Below are positions 15,894 to 22,475 of a DNA stretch of 24,596 nucleotides, piece by piece. The position numbers and the translations under genes were made by a program. The stretch's first letter is position 1; every line of letters begins with the position of its first letter. Source of the DNA: an uncultured Anaerotruncus sp. (lineage in GTDB: Bacteria; Bacillota; Clostridia; Oscillospirales; Ruminococcaceae); contig CAJUJI010000023.1 of NCBI GenBank assembly GCA_910586875.1, positions 1 through 24,596 of the forward strand, in the 5' to 3' direction. The notes beneath the pieces were generated by a model. It ran no database searches, had not been told where the DNA came from, and was given only the letters and a program-made list of their open reading frames with translations.

Positions 15894-16037
15894 AGCGTGT
15901 GCCCAGATATGCGGGGGTGCGGGTCCTGTGCGACAGAGCGCCGTGAACCATGTCAGGCGGGGAACCGAGCAGCATTAAGCGGTTGTGATGTGCGCCGCAG
16001 GTAATCTGCACGCCTGCATATGTGGGCACACGTTTTT
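15894..16037 (+). ncRNA. ffs: Signal recognition particle RNA (small bacterial type)
   Basis: About 140 nt. The Ffh-binding domain IV is recognisable by TGTCAGGCGGGGAACCGAGC (15951-15970) followed by AGCATTAAGCGG: it has the conserved CAGG and AGCAG sides of the internal loops and a GGAA-type tetraloop. The ends close in a long helix: CGTGTGCCCA (15896-15905) pairs perfectly with TGGGCACACG (16023-16032), and the pairing continues inward via ATATGCGGG with CCTGCATAT. TTTTT (16033-16037) follows, giving an intrinsic terminator or processing site. No Alu-type 5' domain like that of Bacillus is evident. SRP RNA with Ffh targets nascent membrane proteins. Its place upstream of dnaX-ybaB-recR is a conserved Firmicute order. 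Exact ends are uncertain by a few nt. Confidence 0.85.
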
Positions 16038-16060
16038 GCAAAGCAGCAAGGGGGGAGCAG

Positions 16061-17680
16061 ATGTATCAGGCACTTTATCGGAAGTGGCGGCCGAAAAGCT
16101 TTGATGAGGTTGTAGGGCAGGACCATATCACAACCACCCTAAAAAATGAAGTGGCGCTGGGAAAATTCTCACATGCGTATCTGTTCACAGGTTCGCGTGG
16201 GACCGGCAAAACCACCTGCTCTAAAATTGTGGCGAAGGCGGTGAACTGCCAAAACCCGCAGCAGGGCAATCCCTGCAACGAGTGTGAAGTCTGCCGCGGA
16301 ATTGATGATGGTTCAATTTTGGATGTGGTGGAGATCGACGCGGCCAGCAACAACGGTGTTGATAATATCCGCCAGCTGCGCGAGGAGGCATACTTTCTGC
16401 CATCGGTGGCAAAATATCGGGTGTATATCCTCGATGAATGCCATATGCTTTCGCCTGGCGCGGTCAATGCACTGCTGAAAATTTTGGAGGAGCCGCCTGC
16501 TCATGTAATTTTTATTCTGGCAACCACTGAAATTCATAAGGTACTTCCGACCATCCTCTCCCGCTGTCAGCGGTTTGATTTTAAACGCATCAAATCCTGC
16601 ATTATCGCTGACAGGCTGCTGTATGTCTGCGAGCAGGAGGGTCTGGCACTTACGGAGGATGCAGCGCTGTTGATCGCGCGGCTATCAGATGGCGGAATGC
16701 GTGATGCACTTTCTTTGTTAGATTTGTGCGTATCCTACAGCAATGAAATTACCGCACAAACGGTAGTGGAGGCAGCAGGACTGACCGGGCAGGATCACCT
16801 GTTTGAAATGACACAGGCGATGGTGGCGCACCAGCCCGCAAATGCGCTGGCTGTGGTGGAGCGGCTGAGTGAAAATTCGGTGGATTTTGCGCGGCTGTGC
16901 GAGCAGTTGGTGGGGCATTATCGCAACCTGATGATTGTACGGACGGTCAAAGAGCCGGACGAGCTGGTACAGGGCACGCCGGAGGATCTGGAACGTTTGC
17001 GCGAACAGGCTAGACAGCTGTCACTGGCGCAGATTTTGTATGCGCTGGACGTATTGCAGGAGGCGATGGGCAAAATTTCTCGCACAGCCTTCAAACGCAC
17101 CGAATTTGAAATGGCGGTGATACGCTTGTGCGATGAGCGCATGGGGGAAGGGCTGGATGGTGTTTTCTCCCGCATTGAGCGGTTGGAGGAACAGCTGCGC
17201 AGCGGCGTTGTACGGCCAGCAGCACCCTCAGAACAGGCAAAACCAGAAACACCCATACCCGCATCTGCGCCACAGCAGTTGCAGGATGTTGCGACAACAG
17301 CGTTTTCAGAGCAGCCGAAGCAGCAACCGGTTTCTGGCAGCGAGGTGGTGCCGTTTACCCAATGGGCAGAGGTGTTGCAGCAGCTGAAACGACGCAATGG
17401 TGCACTATATGGTGCGATGGTGGAATCCCGTGCGTTTACCAGCGGCGAGATGATGCTGATTGATTGCGCAAACGAGATGTTTCGCGCGCTGCTGCGCACC
17501 AGCGTAGCGGCCAAAGAAAGTCTGCGCGATTCGATTTTGGCAGTAACCGGCCAGAAATTTAATTTGGGGCCTTATAATCCGAAAAAACATACCATTGCAC
17601 AGGAGGAACCACAGGACCCGCTTTCAGGTATGCTCAAAAAAGCGCGGGATCTAGGTGTTCCGGTCACAGAGGAAGGCTAG
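16061..17680 (+). CDS. dnaX: DNA polymerase III subunit gamma/tau
   Basis: Predicted 539 residues. This is the clamp-loader AAA+ ATPase that opens the sliding clamp and organises the replisome. Visible: N-terminal YRKWRPKSFDEVVGQDH; Walker A GSRGTGKT (44-51); a zinc module with Cys63, Cys72, Cys75 and Cys78; Walker B DECH (125-128); the SRC sensor motif in ILSRCQRFDF; and the DnaX domain III region. A variable Pro/Gln-rich linker (about 385-450) is followed by a C-terminal tau-like domain. ATG 16061 has AAGGGGGGAG immediately upstream; the GTG-type extension to 16022 falls inside SRP RNA and is rejected. No programmed frameshift signal is evident. Confidence 0.95.
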   Translation: MYQALYRKWRPKSFDEVVGQDHITTTLKNEVALGKFSHAYLFTGSRGTGKTTCSKIVAKAVNCQNPQQGNPCNECEVCRGIDDGSILDVVEIDAASNNGVDNIRQLREEAYFLPSVAKYRVYILDECHMLSPGAVNALLKILEEPPAHVIFILATTEIHKVLPTILSRCQRFDFKRIKSCIIADRLLYVCEQEGLALTEDAALLIARLSDGGMRDALSLLDLCVSYSNEITAQTVVEAAGLTGQDHLFEMTQAMVAHQPANALAVVERLSENSVDFARLCEQLVGHYRNLMIVRTVKEPDELVQGTPEDLERLREQARQLSLAQILYALDVLQEAMGKISRTAFKRTEFEMAVIRLCDERMGEGLDGVFSRIERLEEQLRSGVVRPAAPSEQAKPETPIPASAPQQLQDVATTAFSEQPKQQPVSGSEVVPFTQWAEVLQQLKRRNGALYGAMVESRAFTSGEMMLIDCANEMFRALLRTSVAAKESLRDSILAVTGQKFNLGPYNPKKHTIAQEEPQDPLSGMLKKARDLGVPVTEEG

Positions 17681-17801
17681 CAATGGTTGCCGTCTGACAT
17701 GCAGGCGGTTTTGCAGAAAAAGGGAATTCACTGCATTTTTGCAGTGGAATGGGGATGCAGCCCTTTGCTGCACAGGATAAGTTATATTGGAGGAGATTAA
17801 A

Positions 17802-18149
17802 ATGAAAGCAAGACTACCACAGGGAATGGGCGGCGGCCCGCAGAATATGAATGCGATGATCCGCCAGGCACAGAAGATGCAGGAGGATATGAAGGTTAAG
17901 CAGGAAGAAATCGAGAACATGGAGTTTAAAACTACCTCTGGTGGCGGTATGGTAGAGGTTACAATTTCCGGTAAGAAGGAAATCAGGCAAATTCAACTGA
18001 AACCGGAGATTGTCGATCCGGAGGACATCGAAATGCTCCAGGATCTGGTGGTAGCGGCGGTCAATGAGGCGATTCGCACAGCAGAGGATGCGATGTCCAG
18101 TGCGATGGAGAAGATTACCGGCAACCTGAACATCCCTGGGATGTTTTAA
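17802..18149 (+). CDS. ybaB: YbaB/EbfC family nucleoid-associated protein
   Basis: Predicted 115 residues, the family's normal size. The homodimer binds DNA and is thought to act in nucleoid organisation. A Gly/Met-rich N-terminus (QGMGGGPQNMNAMIRQAQKM) is followed by the amphipathic helix and beta-strand core FKTTSGGGMVEVTISGKKEI and VDPEDIEMLQDLVVAAVNEA. The ATG at 17802 has GGAGGAG about 7 nt upstream; the in-frame TTG at 17787 overlaps that site. It is located between dnaX and recR as in many bacteria, with recR starting 6 bp after its stop. Confidence 0.93.
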   Translation: MKARLPQGMGGGPQNMNAMIRQAQKMQEDMKVKQEEIENMEFKTTSGGGMVEVTISGKKEIRQIQLKPEIVDPEDIEMLQDLVVAAVNEAIRTAEDAMSSAMEKITGNLNIPGMF

Positions 18150-18155
18150 ATAGAC

Positions 18156-18755
18156 ATGGCATACAATGTATTGCCGCTGACACGGCTAATCGAACAGTTT
18201 GAGCGGCTTCCCGGCATTGGGCGGAAAACGGCGCAGCGGCTGGCATTTTATGTGCTGGGGCTGCCGAAGGAGAAGGCGCAGCAGTTTGCAAAGGCGATTG
18301 TTGACGCGCATGAGAAGATCAAAAAATGTAAGGTCTGCCAAAGCTTGACCGAGGCGGAATTGTGCCCCATCTGTGCAGATACGGCGCGTGATCGGGGGAT
18401 TATTTGCGTGGTTGAGAACTCGCAGGATGTGATTGCGTTCGAGCGCACAAGGGAATATCATGGGCTATATCATGTGCTGCATGGGCTGATTTCCCCAATG
18501 GATGGCATAGGGCCGGACCAGTTACATATCAAAGAGCTGCTTGCAAGGTTGGGTTCTGGTGAGGTGCAGGAGGTTGTGATGGCCACCAATCCCACCGTTG
18601 AAGGTGAGGCGACTGCCATGTACATAGCGCGCTTACTCAAGCCGATGGGCGTTCGGGTGACACGTCTGGCCTATGGAATACCAGTGGGTGGCAACCTGGA
18701 ATATGCTGATGAGGTGACGCTTTACCGCGCGCTGGAGGGCAGGAGCGAAATTTGA
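18156..18755 (+). CDS. recR: Recombination mediator protein RecR
   Basis: Predicted 199 residues, exactly the family size. RecR works with RecO (and RecF) to load RecA onto SSB-coated single-stranded DNA. Visible: the helix-hairpin-helix LPGIGRKTAQRLAFYVL (18-34); a four-Cys zinc motif (Cys58, Cys61, Cys70, Cys73); and the TOPRIM domain with ICVVENSQDVIAFERT and VVMATNPTVEGEATAMYI, ending in RLAYGIPVGGNLEYADEVTL. No clear Shine-Dalgarno precedes the ATG, and the 6-bp gap to ybaB suggests translational coupling. Its stop overlaps a possible TTG start of gtrA. Confidence 0.96.
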   Translation: MAYNVLPLTRLIEQFERLPGIGRKTAQRLAFYVLGLPKEKAQQFAKAIVDAHEKIKKCKVCQSLTEAELCPICADTARDRGIICVVENSQDVIAFERTREYHGLYHVLHGLISPMDGIGPDQLHIKELLARLGSGEVQEVVMATNPTVEGEATAMYIARLLKPMGVRVTRLAYGIPVGGNLEYADEVTLYRALEGRSEI

Positions 18756-19144
18756 CCATGCTTGATAGGGAAGAACTGAAACGAATACTGAAATTTGGGT
18801 TGACCGGAGTTGCCAATACACTGGTTGATGTGGGTGTCTGTTGGATCCTGAACCAGCTTTTGGGAATGAATATCTATCTGGCGAACGTCATAGGATACGG
18901 TGCGGGGATGCTTAACAGCTATCTGGTCAACCGAAGCTGGACCTTTGCCAGCCGTGATCGGCTGTTTAGTATGCAGCTGGTGCGTTTTTTGCTGGTTAAT
19001 CTATCGGCGTTGGCATTGAGCACCCTGCTGATTCGCCTGTTAACTGGTTTTGGTTTGGGCGATATGTGGGCAAAGCTGGGGGCTACCGGTATCACGCTGG
19101 TGGTAAATTTTCTTGCCAGCCGGTTTTGGGTGTTTAGGAGCTGA
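18752..19144 (+). CDS. GtrA family membrane protein
   Basis: Predicted 130 residues (128 if ATG 18758 is used). Four hydrophobic segments are visible, including FGLTGVANTLVDVGVCWIL, ANVIGYGAGMLNSYLVN, LVRFLLVNLSALALSTLLI and LGATGITLVVNFLASRFWVF. GtrA proteins are small polytopic membrane proteins linked to transfer or flipping of lipid-linked sugars in cell-surface polysaccharide synthesis. AGGAG (18741-18745) is 6 nt from TTG 18752, which overlaps the recR stop, and 12 nt from ATG 18758; spacing favours TTG but this is not certain. It sits between recR and smpB and is likely co-transcribed with recR. Confidence 0.85.
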   Translation: MTMLDREELKRILKFGLTGVANTLVDVGVCWILNQLLGMNIYLANVIGYGAGMLNSYLVNRSWTFASRDRLFSMQLVRFLLVNLSALALSTLLIRLLTGFGLGDMWAKLGATGITLVVNFLASRFWVFRS

Positions 19145-19178
19145 GCAAAGGAAAATACTGTAGATAGGAGGGATTTCA

Positions 19179-19646
19179 TTGGAAAAAGCGTCAACCAAAA
19201 CGATTGCTGTCAACCGCAAGGCCCGCCATGAATATTTTGTGGTGGAGAGCTTTGAGGCAGGGATTGAGCTGGCTGGCACAGAGGTGAAGTCGCTGCGTGC
19301 AGGTGCTTGCAATCTGAAAGACAGTTGGTGCGATATCAAAAACGGCGAACTGTTAATAAAACAGATGCATATTGCCCCATATGAGCAGGGTAACATCTTT
19401 AATCGCGACAGCTATCGTGACCGGCGATTGTTAATGCACAAGCGAGAAATCCTCAAGTTGATGGGCCAGGTCGCACAGCAGGGTTATACGCTAATCCCAC
19501 TTTCGTTGTATTTTAAAGGCTCGCGGGTTAAGGTCCAGTTGGGACTGTGCAAAGGAAAGCAGCTGCATGATAAACGCGCTGACCTTGCTGCACGGGATGC
19601 AAAACGGGATATCGAACGCGCACTTAGGGATAGACAACGTGGATAA
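19179..19646 (+). CDS. smpB: SsrA-binding protein SmpB
   Basis: Predicted 155 residues, the normal SmpB length. SmpB binds tmRNA and the ribosome to rescue stalled ribosomes. Motifs: TIAVNRKARHEYFV, FEAGIELAGTEVKSLRAG, SWCDIKNGELLIKQMHIAPY, RDRRLLMHKREI, YTLIPLSLYFKGSRVKVQLG and the basic tail GKQLHDKRADLAARDAKRD that becomes helical on the ribosome. The start is TTG 19179, with AGGAGG 6 nt upstream. The ssrA gene lies directly downstream, and its promoter -35 sits inside the last smpB codons. Confidence 0.96.
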   Translation: MEKASTKTIAVNRKARHEYFVVESFEAGIELAGTEVKSLRAGACNLKDSWCDIKNGELLIKQMHIAPYEQGNIFNRDSYRDRRLLMHKREILKLMGQVAQQGYTLIPLSLYFKGSRVKVQLGLCKGKQLHDKRADLAARDAKRDIERALRDRQRG

Positions 19647-19659
19647 AATCTGCTATAAT
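19631..19659 (+). promoter_or_regulatory. tmRNA promoter
   Basis: TAGACA (19631-19636), 17-bp spacer, perfect TATAAT (19654-19659) with TGC just upstream. It overlaps the 3' end of smpB. The predicted start at about 19666 gives a 5' leader of about 56 nt, to be removed by RNase P. Confidence 0.75.
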
Positions 19660-19721
19660 AAGCACAATAGATATGCTGCGCATTTTCCGCGCGATAAAAC
19701 GGCGATTAAGCCGTCTATTCC

Positions 19722-20071
19722 GGGGATGTAAAGGTTTCGACGGGGATTGTGAAGCATGGGTAGCGAGTAGAGGAGCATGCACCTCTATAAAAGTATGACG
19801 TTTTAAAACTAAACGACAACGATAGTTTTGCTTTTGCAGCTTAATTAAGCTGCCGTCTGTCCAGTGAGTACCACGGCTCTGGAACAGGCGTCGATGAGTG
19901 GTGAACGGGCTTGCTGAGCACCTCGTAGGCAATGCTTGTATCAGAGGTTACCTCCCTTGGAAGCCTGCCAGCTGGCGTCCTGGGGCGGGAATCGCAGTAG
20001 ACTGGCTGCACTCGGAGAAACCTGTGTGAATCGGTTTTCGGACAGGGGTTCAATTCCCCTCATCTCCACCA
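19722..20071 (+). ncRNA. ssrA: Transfer-messenger RNA (tmRNA)
   Basis: 350 nt. The 5' end GGGGATGTAAAGGTTTCGAC and the 3' end AGGGGTTCAATTCCCCTCAT plus CTCCACCA are classic tmRNA termini. GGGGATG (19722-19728) pairs with CATCTCC (20061-20067), and CCA is encoded (20069-20071). The tRNA-like T arm is CAGGGGTTCAATTCCCCT. The tag frame AAC GAC AAC GAT AGT TTT GCT TTT GCA GCT TAA (19812-19844) encodes NDNDSFAFAA before a stop; a preceding residue (CTA at 19809 in this frame) is uncertain because the resume codon cannot be fixed by eye. The following TTAATTAAGC stop/helix region is typical. With SmpB it adds a proteolysis tag to stalled nascent chains. Confidence 0.95.
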
Positions 20072-20083
20072 AAATCAAAAGTG

Positions 20084-20153
20084 GCGAACTTTGACGTTCT
20101 GATAACAAAGAACGTGTTCGCGCTTGTTTATCGGACAGCGGTTTATGGCCGCT
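20084..20153 (+). repeat. Two hairpins in the ssrA 3' trailer
   Basis: A two-part stem: GCGAAC (20084-20089) with GTTCGC (20116-20121), enclosing ACGTTCT (20094-20100) with AGAACGT (20109-20115). Then AGCGG (20137-20141) with CCGCT (20149-20153). These lie between the CCA end and the strong terminator. Confidence 0.6.
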
Positions 20154-20157
20154 GAAA

Positions 20158-20195
20158 AGAAGTCTGGAACGGTACGCCGTTCCAGACTTCTTTTA
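20158..20195 (+). terminator. Strong intrinsic terminator downstream of ssrA
   Basis: A perfect 15-bp stem, AGAAGTCTGGAACGG (20158-20172) with its complement (20177-20191), has a TACG tetraloop and is followed by TTTA. It probably ends ssrA transcription, leaving about 87 nt of trailer. Confidence 0.8.
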
Positions 20196-20200
20196 CATTC

Positions 20201-20274
20201 ATCCCAGCCGTCCGCTGCGCGGACGCCGCCCGGTTATCCCCCTAAGAGGGGCCCCTACCGGGCGGAAGCTGGAT
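20201..20274. repeat. Three-way-junction inverted repeat
   Basis: The outer stem ATCC(C)AGC (20201-20208) with GCTGGAT (20268-20274) encloses two perfect hairpins. One is CGTCCGC-TGC-GCGGACG (20209-20225). The other is CCGCCCGGT (20226-20234) with ACCGGGCGG (20257-20265), with an inner CCCC/GGGG. No coding potential is seen. Confidence 0.6.
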
Positions 20275-20428
20275 GAAAAAATGTCCATCCGCTACGGCGG
20301 AAAATGGGATAACTATGTCAAAACTAACGTGCCAAAAGCCGCCACCTGTCCAGACGCGTAATTTCCCATCGCGTGTCACTGCGCTCCAAACAATGTGGAA
20401 ATTCACTCGGCTTGCCAGGCGGCCAAAC

Positions 20429-20511
20429 GGCGGCGAAATCCACAGTGTGGAATTGTTTCCACAAAAGACGCGGCAGTTCCAGCCGCATTTGTGGAAATTC
20501 ATTTCGCCGCC
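20429..20511. repeat. Branched inverted repeat
   Basis: GGCGGCGAAAT (20429-20439) pairs with ATTTCGCCGCC (20501-20511). Inside are TGTGGAA-TTGT-TTCCACA (20446-20463) and GCGGC/GCCGC (20470-20486). The 12-mer TGTGGAAATTCA occurs just outside (near 20395) and again inside (near 20490). The stretch 20275-20428 holds no gene that I can support. Confidence 0.6.
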
Positions 20512-20517
20512 TATGAA

Positions 20518-20929
20518 GCCGCTAAAGCGGCAAATAGGGCACGTCAGCCGCTGCATGAGTAAAAATTTCATGCAGCGAAGAAAAGGGCATAAGGGGCGGC
20601 GACACATACCCTGTATGTGCCCGGCATAGCCGGGGCCGCTGGGCTCACTCTTGCGTGTGACCCCACCCCGCGGACGTGTAGCGTCCGCGGGGCCCTTACT
20701 GCGCCCGCTGCGCGGGCTTGCCCTTGACCGCTCTATGGAGCGGTCAAGGGTGCCCAAAAAGCGCGCTGCCTGTTCGGATAAACCTCACAGACAGGCGCTT
20801 TGCGGCGTCCCTGACGCCGCATGGTGGCCTTCGGCCACTGGTAACATATGATTCGCTGTCCTGCCCCGTCACCTCTGTTCGGTACATAGCCGCAATTCGG
20901 AACGTGTGCTGATTGGGCCCTACGGGCCC
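20518..20929. repeat. Tandem cluster of perfect GC-rich hairpins
   Basis: Consecutive hairpins: GCCGC/GCGGC (20518-20531); CGCTGCATGA/TCATGCAGCG (20549-20577); CACATAC/GTATGTG (20603-20619); CCCGGC/GCCGGG (20620-20634); CCCCGCGGACG/CGTCCGCGGGG (20666-20692); GCCCGC/GCGGGC (20703-20717); CCCTTGACCGCTC/GAGCGGTCAAGGG (20721-20750); GCCTGT/ACAGGC (20768-20796); GCGGCGTC/GACGCCGC (20802-20820); GTGGCC/GGCCAC with TTC loop (20824-20838); GGGCCC/GGGCCC (20915-20929). Open frames here on either strand show no recognisable domain. Confidence 0.65.
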
Positions 20930-20936
20930 GGTTCGG

Positions 20937-20998
20937 TTTGTGAAGGGAGCTCCGCAAGAAAAAAATGTACTCACGCGGAGCGGCCCAAATATCACAAA
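20937..20998 (+). promoter_or_regulatory. Nested hairpin abutting the micro-ORF ribosome binding site
   Basis: TTTGTGA (20937-20943) pairs with TCACAAA (20992-20998), enclosing GCTCCGC (20949-20955) with GCGGAGC (20975-20981). The 3' arm runs directly into AAAGGGGGTG, so folding could influence access to that ribosome binding site. Confidence 0.45.
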
Positions 20999-21010
20999 GG
21001 GGGTGAATGT

Positions 21011-21055
21011 ATGACCTTATTTGCACCATTGACACCAGACTACCAACCGCCCTAA
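21011..21055 (+). CDS. Possible 14-residue leader peptide
   Basis: ATG 21011 to TAA 21055 encodes MTLFAPLTPDYQPP, with the near-perfect Shine-Dalgarno AAAGGGGGTG 5-6 nt upstream. No longer ORF shares this start. The strength of the ribosome binding site compared with the peptide length, and the nested hairpin in front of it, suggest a leader peptide or a remnant of a truncated gene. I recognise no family. Chance occurrence cannot be excluded. Confidence 0.3.
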   Translation: MTLFAPLTPDYQPP

Positions 21056-21123
21056 GCGCACAAAAGCGCCGCCGCAAGGATGTTTCCTCACAACGGCACC
21101 AGCAAAAATTGTCGGATTTCTGC

Positions 21124-21152
21124 TTGCAATATCCCAGATAGTAGGTTATAAT
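21124..21152 (+). promoter_or_regulatory. Consensus-like promoter for the structured leader
   Basis: TTGCAA (21124-21129), 17-bp spacer, perfect TATAAT (21147-21152). Predicted start near 21159, which is about 300 nt before the lipoprotein ATG. Confidence 0.65.
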
Positions 21153-21158
21153 TGTAGC

Positions 21159-21370
21159 GAGATAACAGAAGCATAAAGGCAGGGCGCGGAGAGTTCGCAC
21201 CTCTCCACGCCCCTATGCAGGAGCCCCGTTAAGGCCAGTCCCACACAGCAGATTTAACTGCGCCCAAAACCTATTTTATCAGTTTCCCCCGGATTTTACA
21301 AGAGGGAATCAATAGGTGTGTGCGTAGCTTCAGCGGTGTAGGGCTTACTAACCCTGCGCCGCTTTTGTTG
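21159..21370 (+). ncRNA. Candidate structured leader / small RNA
   Basis: About 210 nt between a strong promoter and an intrinsic terminator, with ordered helices. P1 is GCATA (21171-21175) with TATGC (21214-21218), enclosing GGGCG-c-GGAGAG with CTCTCC-a-CGCCC (21182-21212). P2 is GCAG/CTGC (21248-21261). P3 is CCTATT (21270-21275) with AATAGG (21311-21316), enclosing TTCCC/GGGAA. The terminator hairpin comes last. The layout fits an attenuator or riboswitch for the downstream lipoprotein gene, or a free-standing small RNA. It matches no class that I can name. Confidence 0.4.
21333..21370 (+). terminator. Intrinsic terminator within the leader of the lipoprotein gene
   Basis: GCGGTGTAGGG (21333-21343) pairs over 11 bp (two G-U) with CCCTGCGCCGC (21352-21362) and is followed by TTTTGTTGT. 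It lies about 90 nt upstream of the ATG at 21462, so read-through is needed for expression unless another promoter exists. Confidence 0.65.
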
Positions 21371-21436
21371 TCTCGATGGGAAAGCCAACGGGGGCCGGGA
21401 AGGAAGTACCACCTCCGGCGGCGAGTACCATTGAGA
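21371..21436 (+). promoter_or_regulatory. Second structured element just upstream of the lipoprotein ribosome binding site
   Basis: TCTCGATGG (21371-21379) pairs with CCATTGAGA (21428-21436; one G-U). Inside, CCGG-ga-AGG pairs with CCT-CCGG around the loop AAGTACCA, flanked by GCC/GGC. It ends 12 nt before the Shine-Dalgarno AAGGAA (21449-21454). Confidence 0.45.
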
Positions 21437-21461
21437 TTGACATGAAAGAAGGAAATCAACC

Positions 21462-22430
21462 ATGAAGCGAATCACCGCACTTGTCATGGCCCTTGCCATG
21501 ATACTGACTCTCGCCGCTTGTGGCGGCAAGAGCACAGACCAGCCCAGCAACAACACGCCTCCGGTCACACAGGGAGAACAAAACCAGCCAGACAGCACCC
21601 CCGCAGACAACACCCAGCCCAGCGAGAGCGAACCCGCCGACATCACCACGGATGAACCGCAGAATAATGCTGGTGCGCTCCCGGAAGCCGGATTTTATCT
21701 GTATGATGGGGTGCATTATCTGTCAGCAGTCAGTGGCGGTGACAGTTACATCACGTCTACAGGAATTTCCGGCAAAAAAATAGCAAATAATACACACGAA
21801 ATGTTTGTGGAACTGACAGAATCTGTTGGTGACGGATACCCAGGCTCTATGTCGCTTACTCTTGGGCAAAATGCAGGGCCGTTCGATTACCAAATTTCTT
21901 TTGTTGATGAAGATGTAGCTGAATATAACGGAGTAGAAAAAGCCGTTGCTCCCGGGGAAGTAGGCGAATTTGGTGCTACAGGTGCTTGGGTTGCAGTACA
22001 CAATTCTACAGATACAGAAAAGACCATATCGGAGTGTCCCATTCTCCACCTCACAATAGACTATGTACCCATATATGAAGAGAATAACGGGACGATAACG
22101 TTGGACGGAAAAACTATAGCAACATTGGATGACCTTATCGATATTTTAGGGACACCTACAGCTGCGTTTTCCGAGTACCCAGAGTGCACATATTATATTT
22201 GGCAATCTGACGACTTTATCTATACGGCGGGATTCTTATGTGAAATCGAGGAAGTATTCGATGAAGTTAGACAAATTCCATATTTCAATGTGAATTGGGA
22301 CACCGCAAGACTACACCTATTTTCATATTATGCACTAAACTCTGGGGTAGACGAATACAATATACCCCATTATAAATCATGGAACACAACATTCCCTGTG
22401 CAAACCCTGACCGATTTAGGGTTGCTCTAA
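21462..22430 (+). CDS. Lipoprotein of unknown function with Pro/Thr/Ser-rich linker
   Basis: Predicted 322 residues. Signal peptide MKRITALVMALAMILTLAAC with lipobox L-A-A-C (lipidated Cys20), so it is anchored outside the membrane. Residues 21-75 are a low-complexity linker rich in Pro, Thr, Ser, Gln and Asn, as in many Clostridia lipoproteins. The globular part (from about 80) includes AGFYLYDGVHYLS and the C-terminal segment NNGTITLDGKTIATLDDLID followed by LGTPTAAFSEYPECTYYIW; I recognise no domain. The first 200 bp are GC-rich like the neighbours, while the rest is clearly AT-richer, suggesting a transferred or fused domain. AAGGAA lies about 7 nt upstream of the ATG. Expression probably depends on the structured leader and terminator upstream. 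Confidence 0.75.
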   Translation: MKRITALVMALAMILTLAACGGKSTDQPSNNTPPVTQGEQNQPDSTPADNTQPSESEPADITTDEPQNNAGALPEAGFYLYDGVHYLSAVSGGDSYITSTGISGKKIANNTHEMFVELTESVGDGYPGSMSLTLGQNAGPFDYQISFVDEDVAEYNGVEKAVAPGEVGEFGATGAWVAVHNSTDTEKTISECPILHLTIDYVPIYEENNGTITLDGKTIATLDDLIDILGTPTAAFSEYPECTYYIWQSDDFIYTAGFLCEIEEVFDEVRQIPYFNVNWDTARLHLFSYYALNSGVDEYNIPHYKSWNTTFPVQTLTDLGLL

Positions 22431-22445
22431 CTTCACCCTGCTTTT

Positions 22446-22475
22446 ATCCCCCACTCTACGGAGCGGGGGATTTTG
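22446..22475 (+). terminator. Intrinsic terminator after the lipoprotein gene
   Basis: ATCCCCC-a-CTC (22446-22456), TACG loop, GAG-c-GGGGGAT (22461-22471), then TTTTG. One A-C mismatch interrupts the stem. Confidence 0.7.

Noticed and set aside
16022..16060. N-terminal extension of DnaX
   Set aside because: It starts within the SRP RNA 3' helix; the conserved DnaX N-terminus MYQALYRKWRP begins at 16061 after a strong ribosome binding site.
17625..17650. Programmed frameshift in dnaX at an A-rich run
   Set aside because: The run is only a few codons from the stop and lacks the usual slippery heptamer with stimulatory elements; a shift here would hardly alter the product.
17700..17780. Terminator between dnaX and ybaB
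   Set aside because: Small hairpins (CACTGCA/TGCAGTG, GCAGC/GCTGC) exist but no U tract follows, so co-transcription remains likely.
20242..20757. 171-codon minus-strand open frame in the hairpin region
   Set aside because: The translation is rich in Arg, Cys and Trp with no domain, and the DNA is dominated by perfect inverted repeats. It could be annotated automatically, but I see no support for it.
20733..21200. 155-codon minus-strand open frame
   Set aside because: No start signals, a low-complexity basic composition, and it runs through hairpins and a plus-strand promoter.
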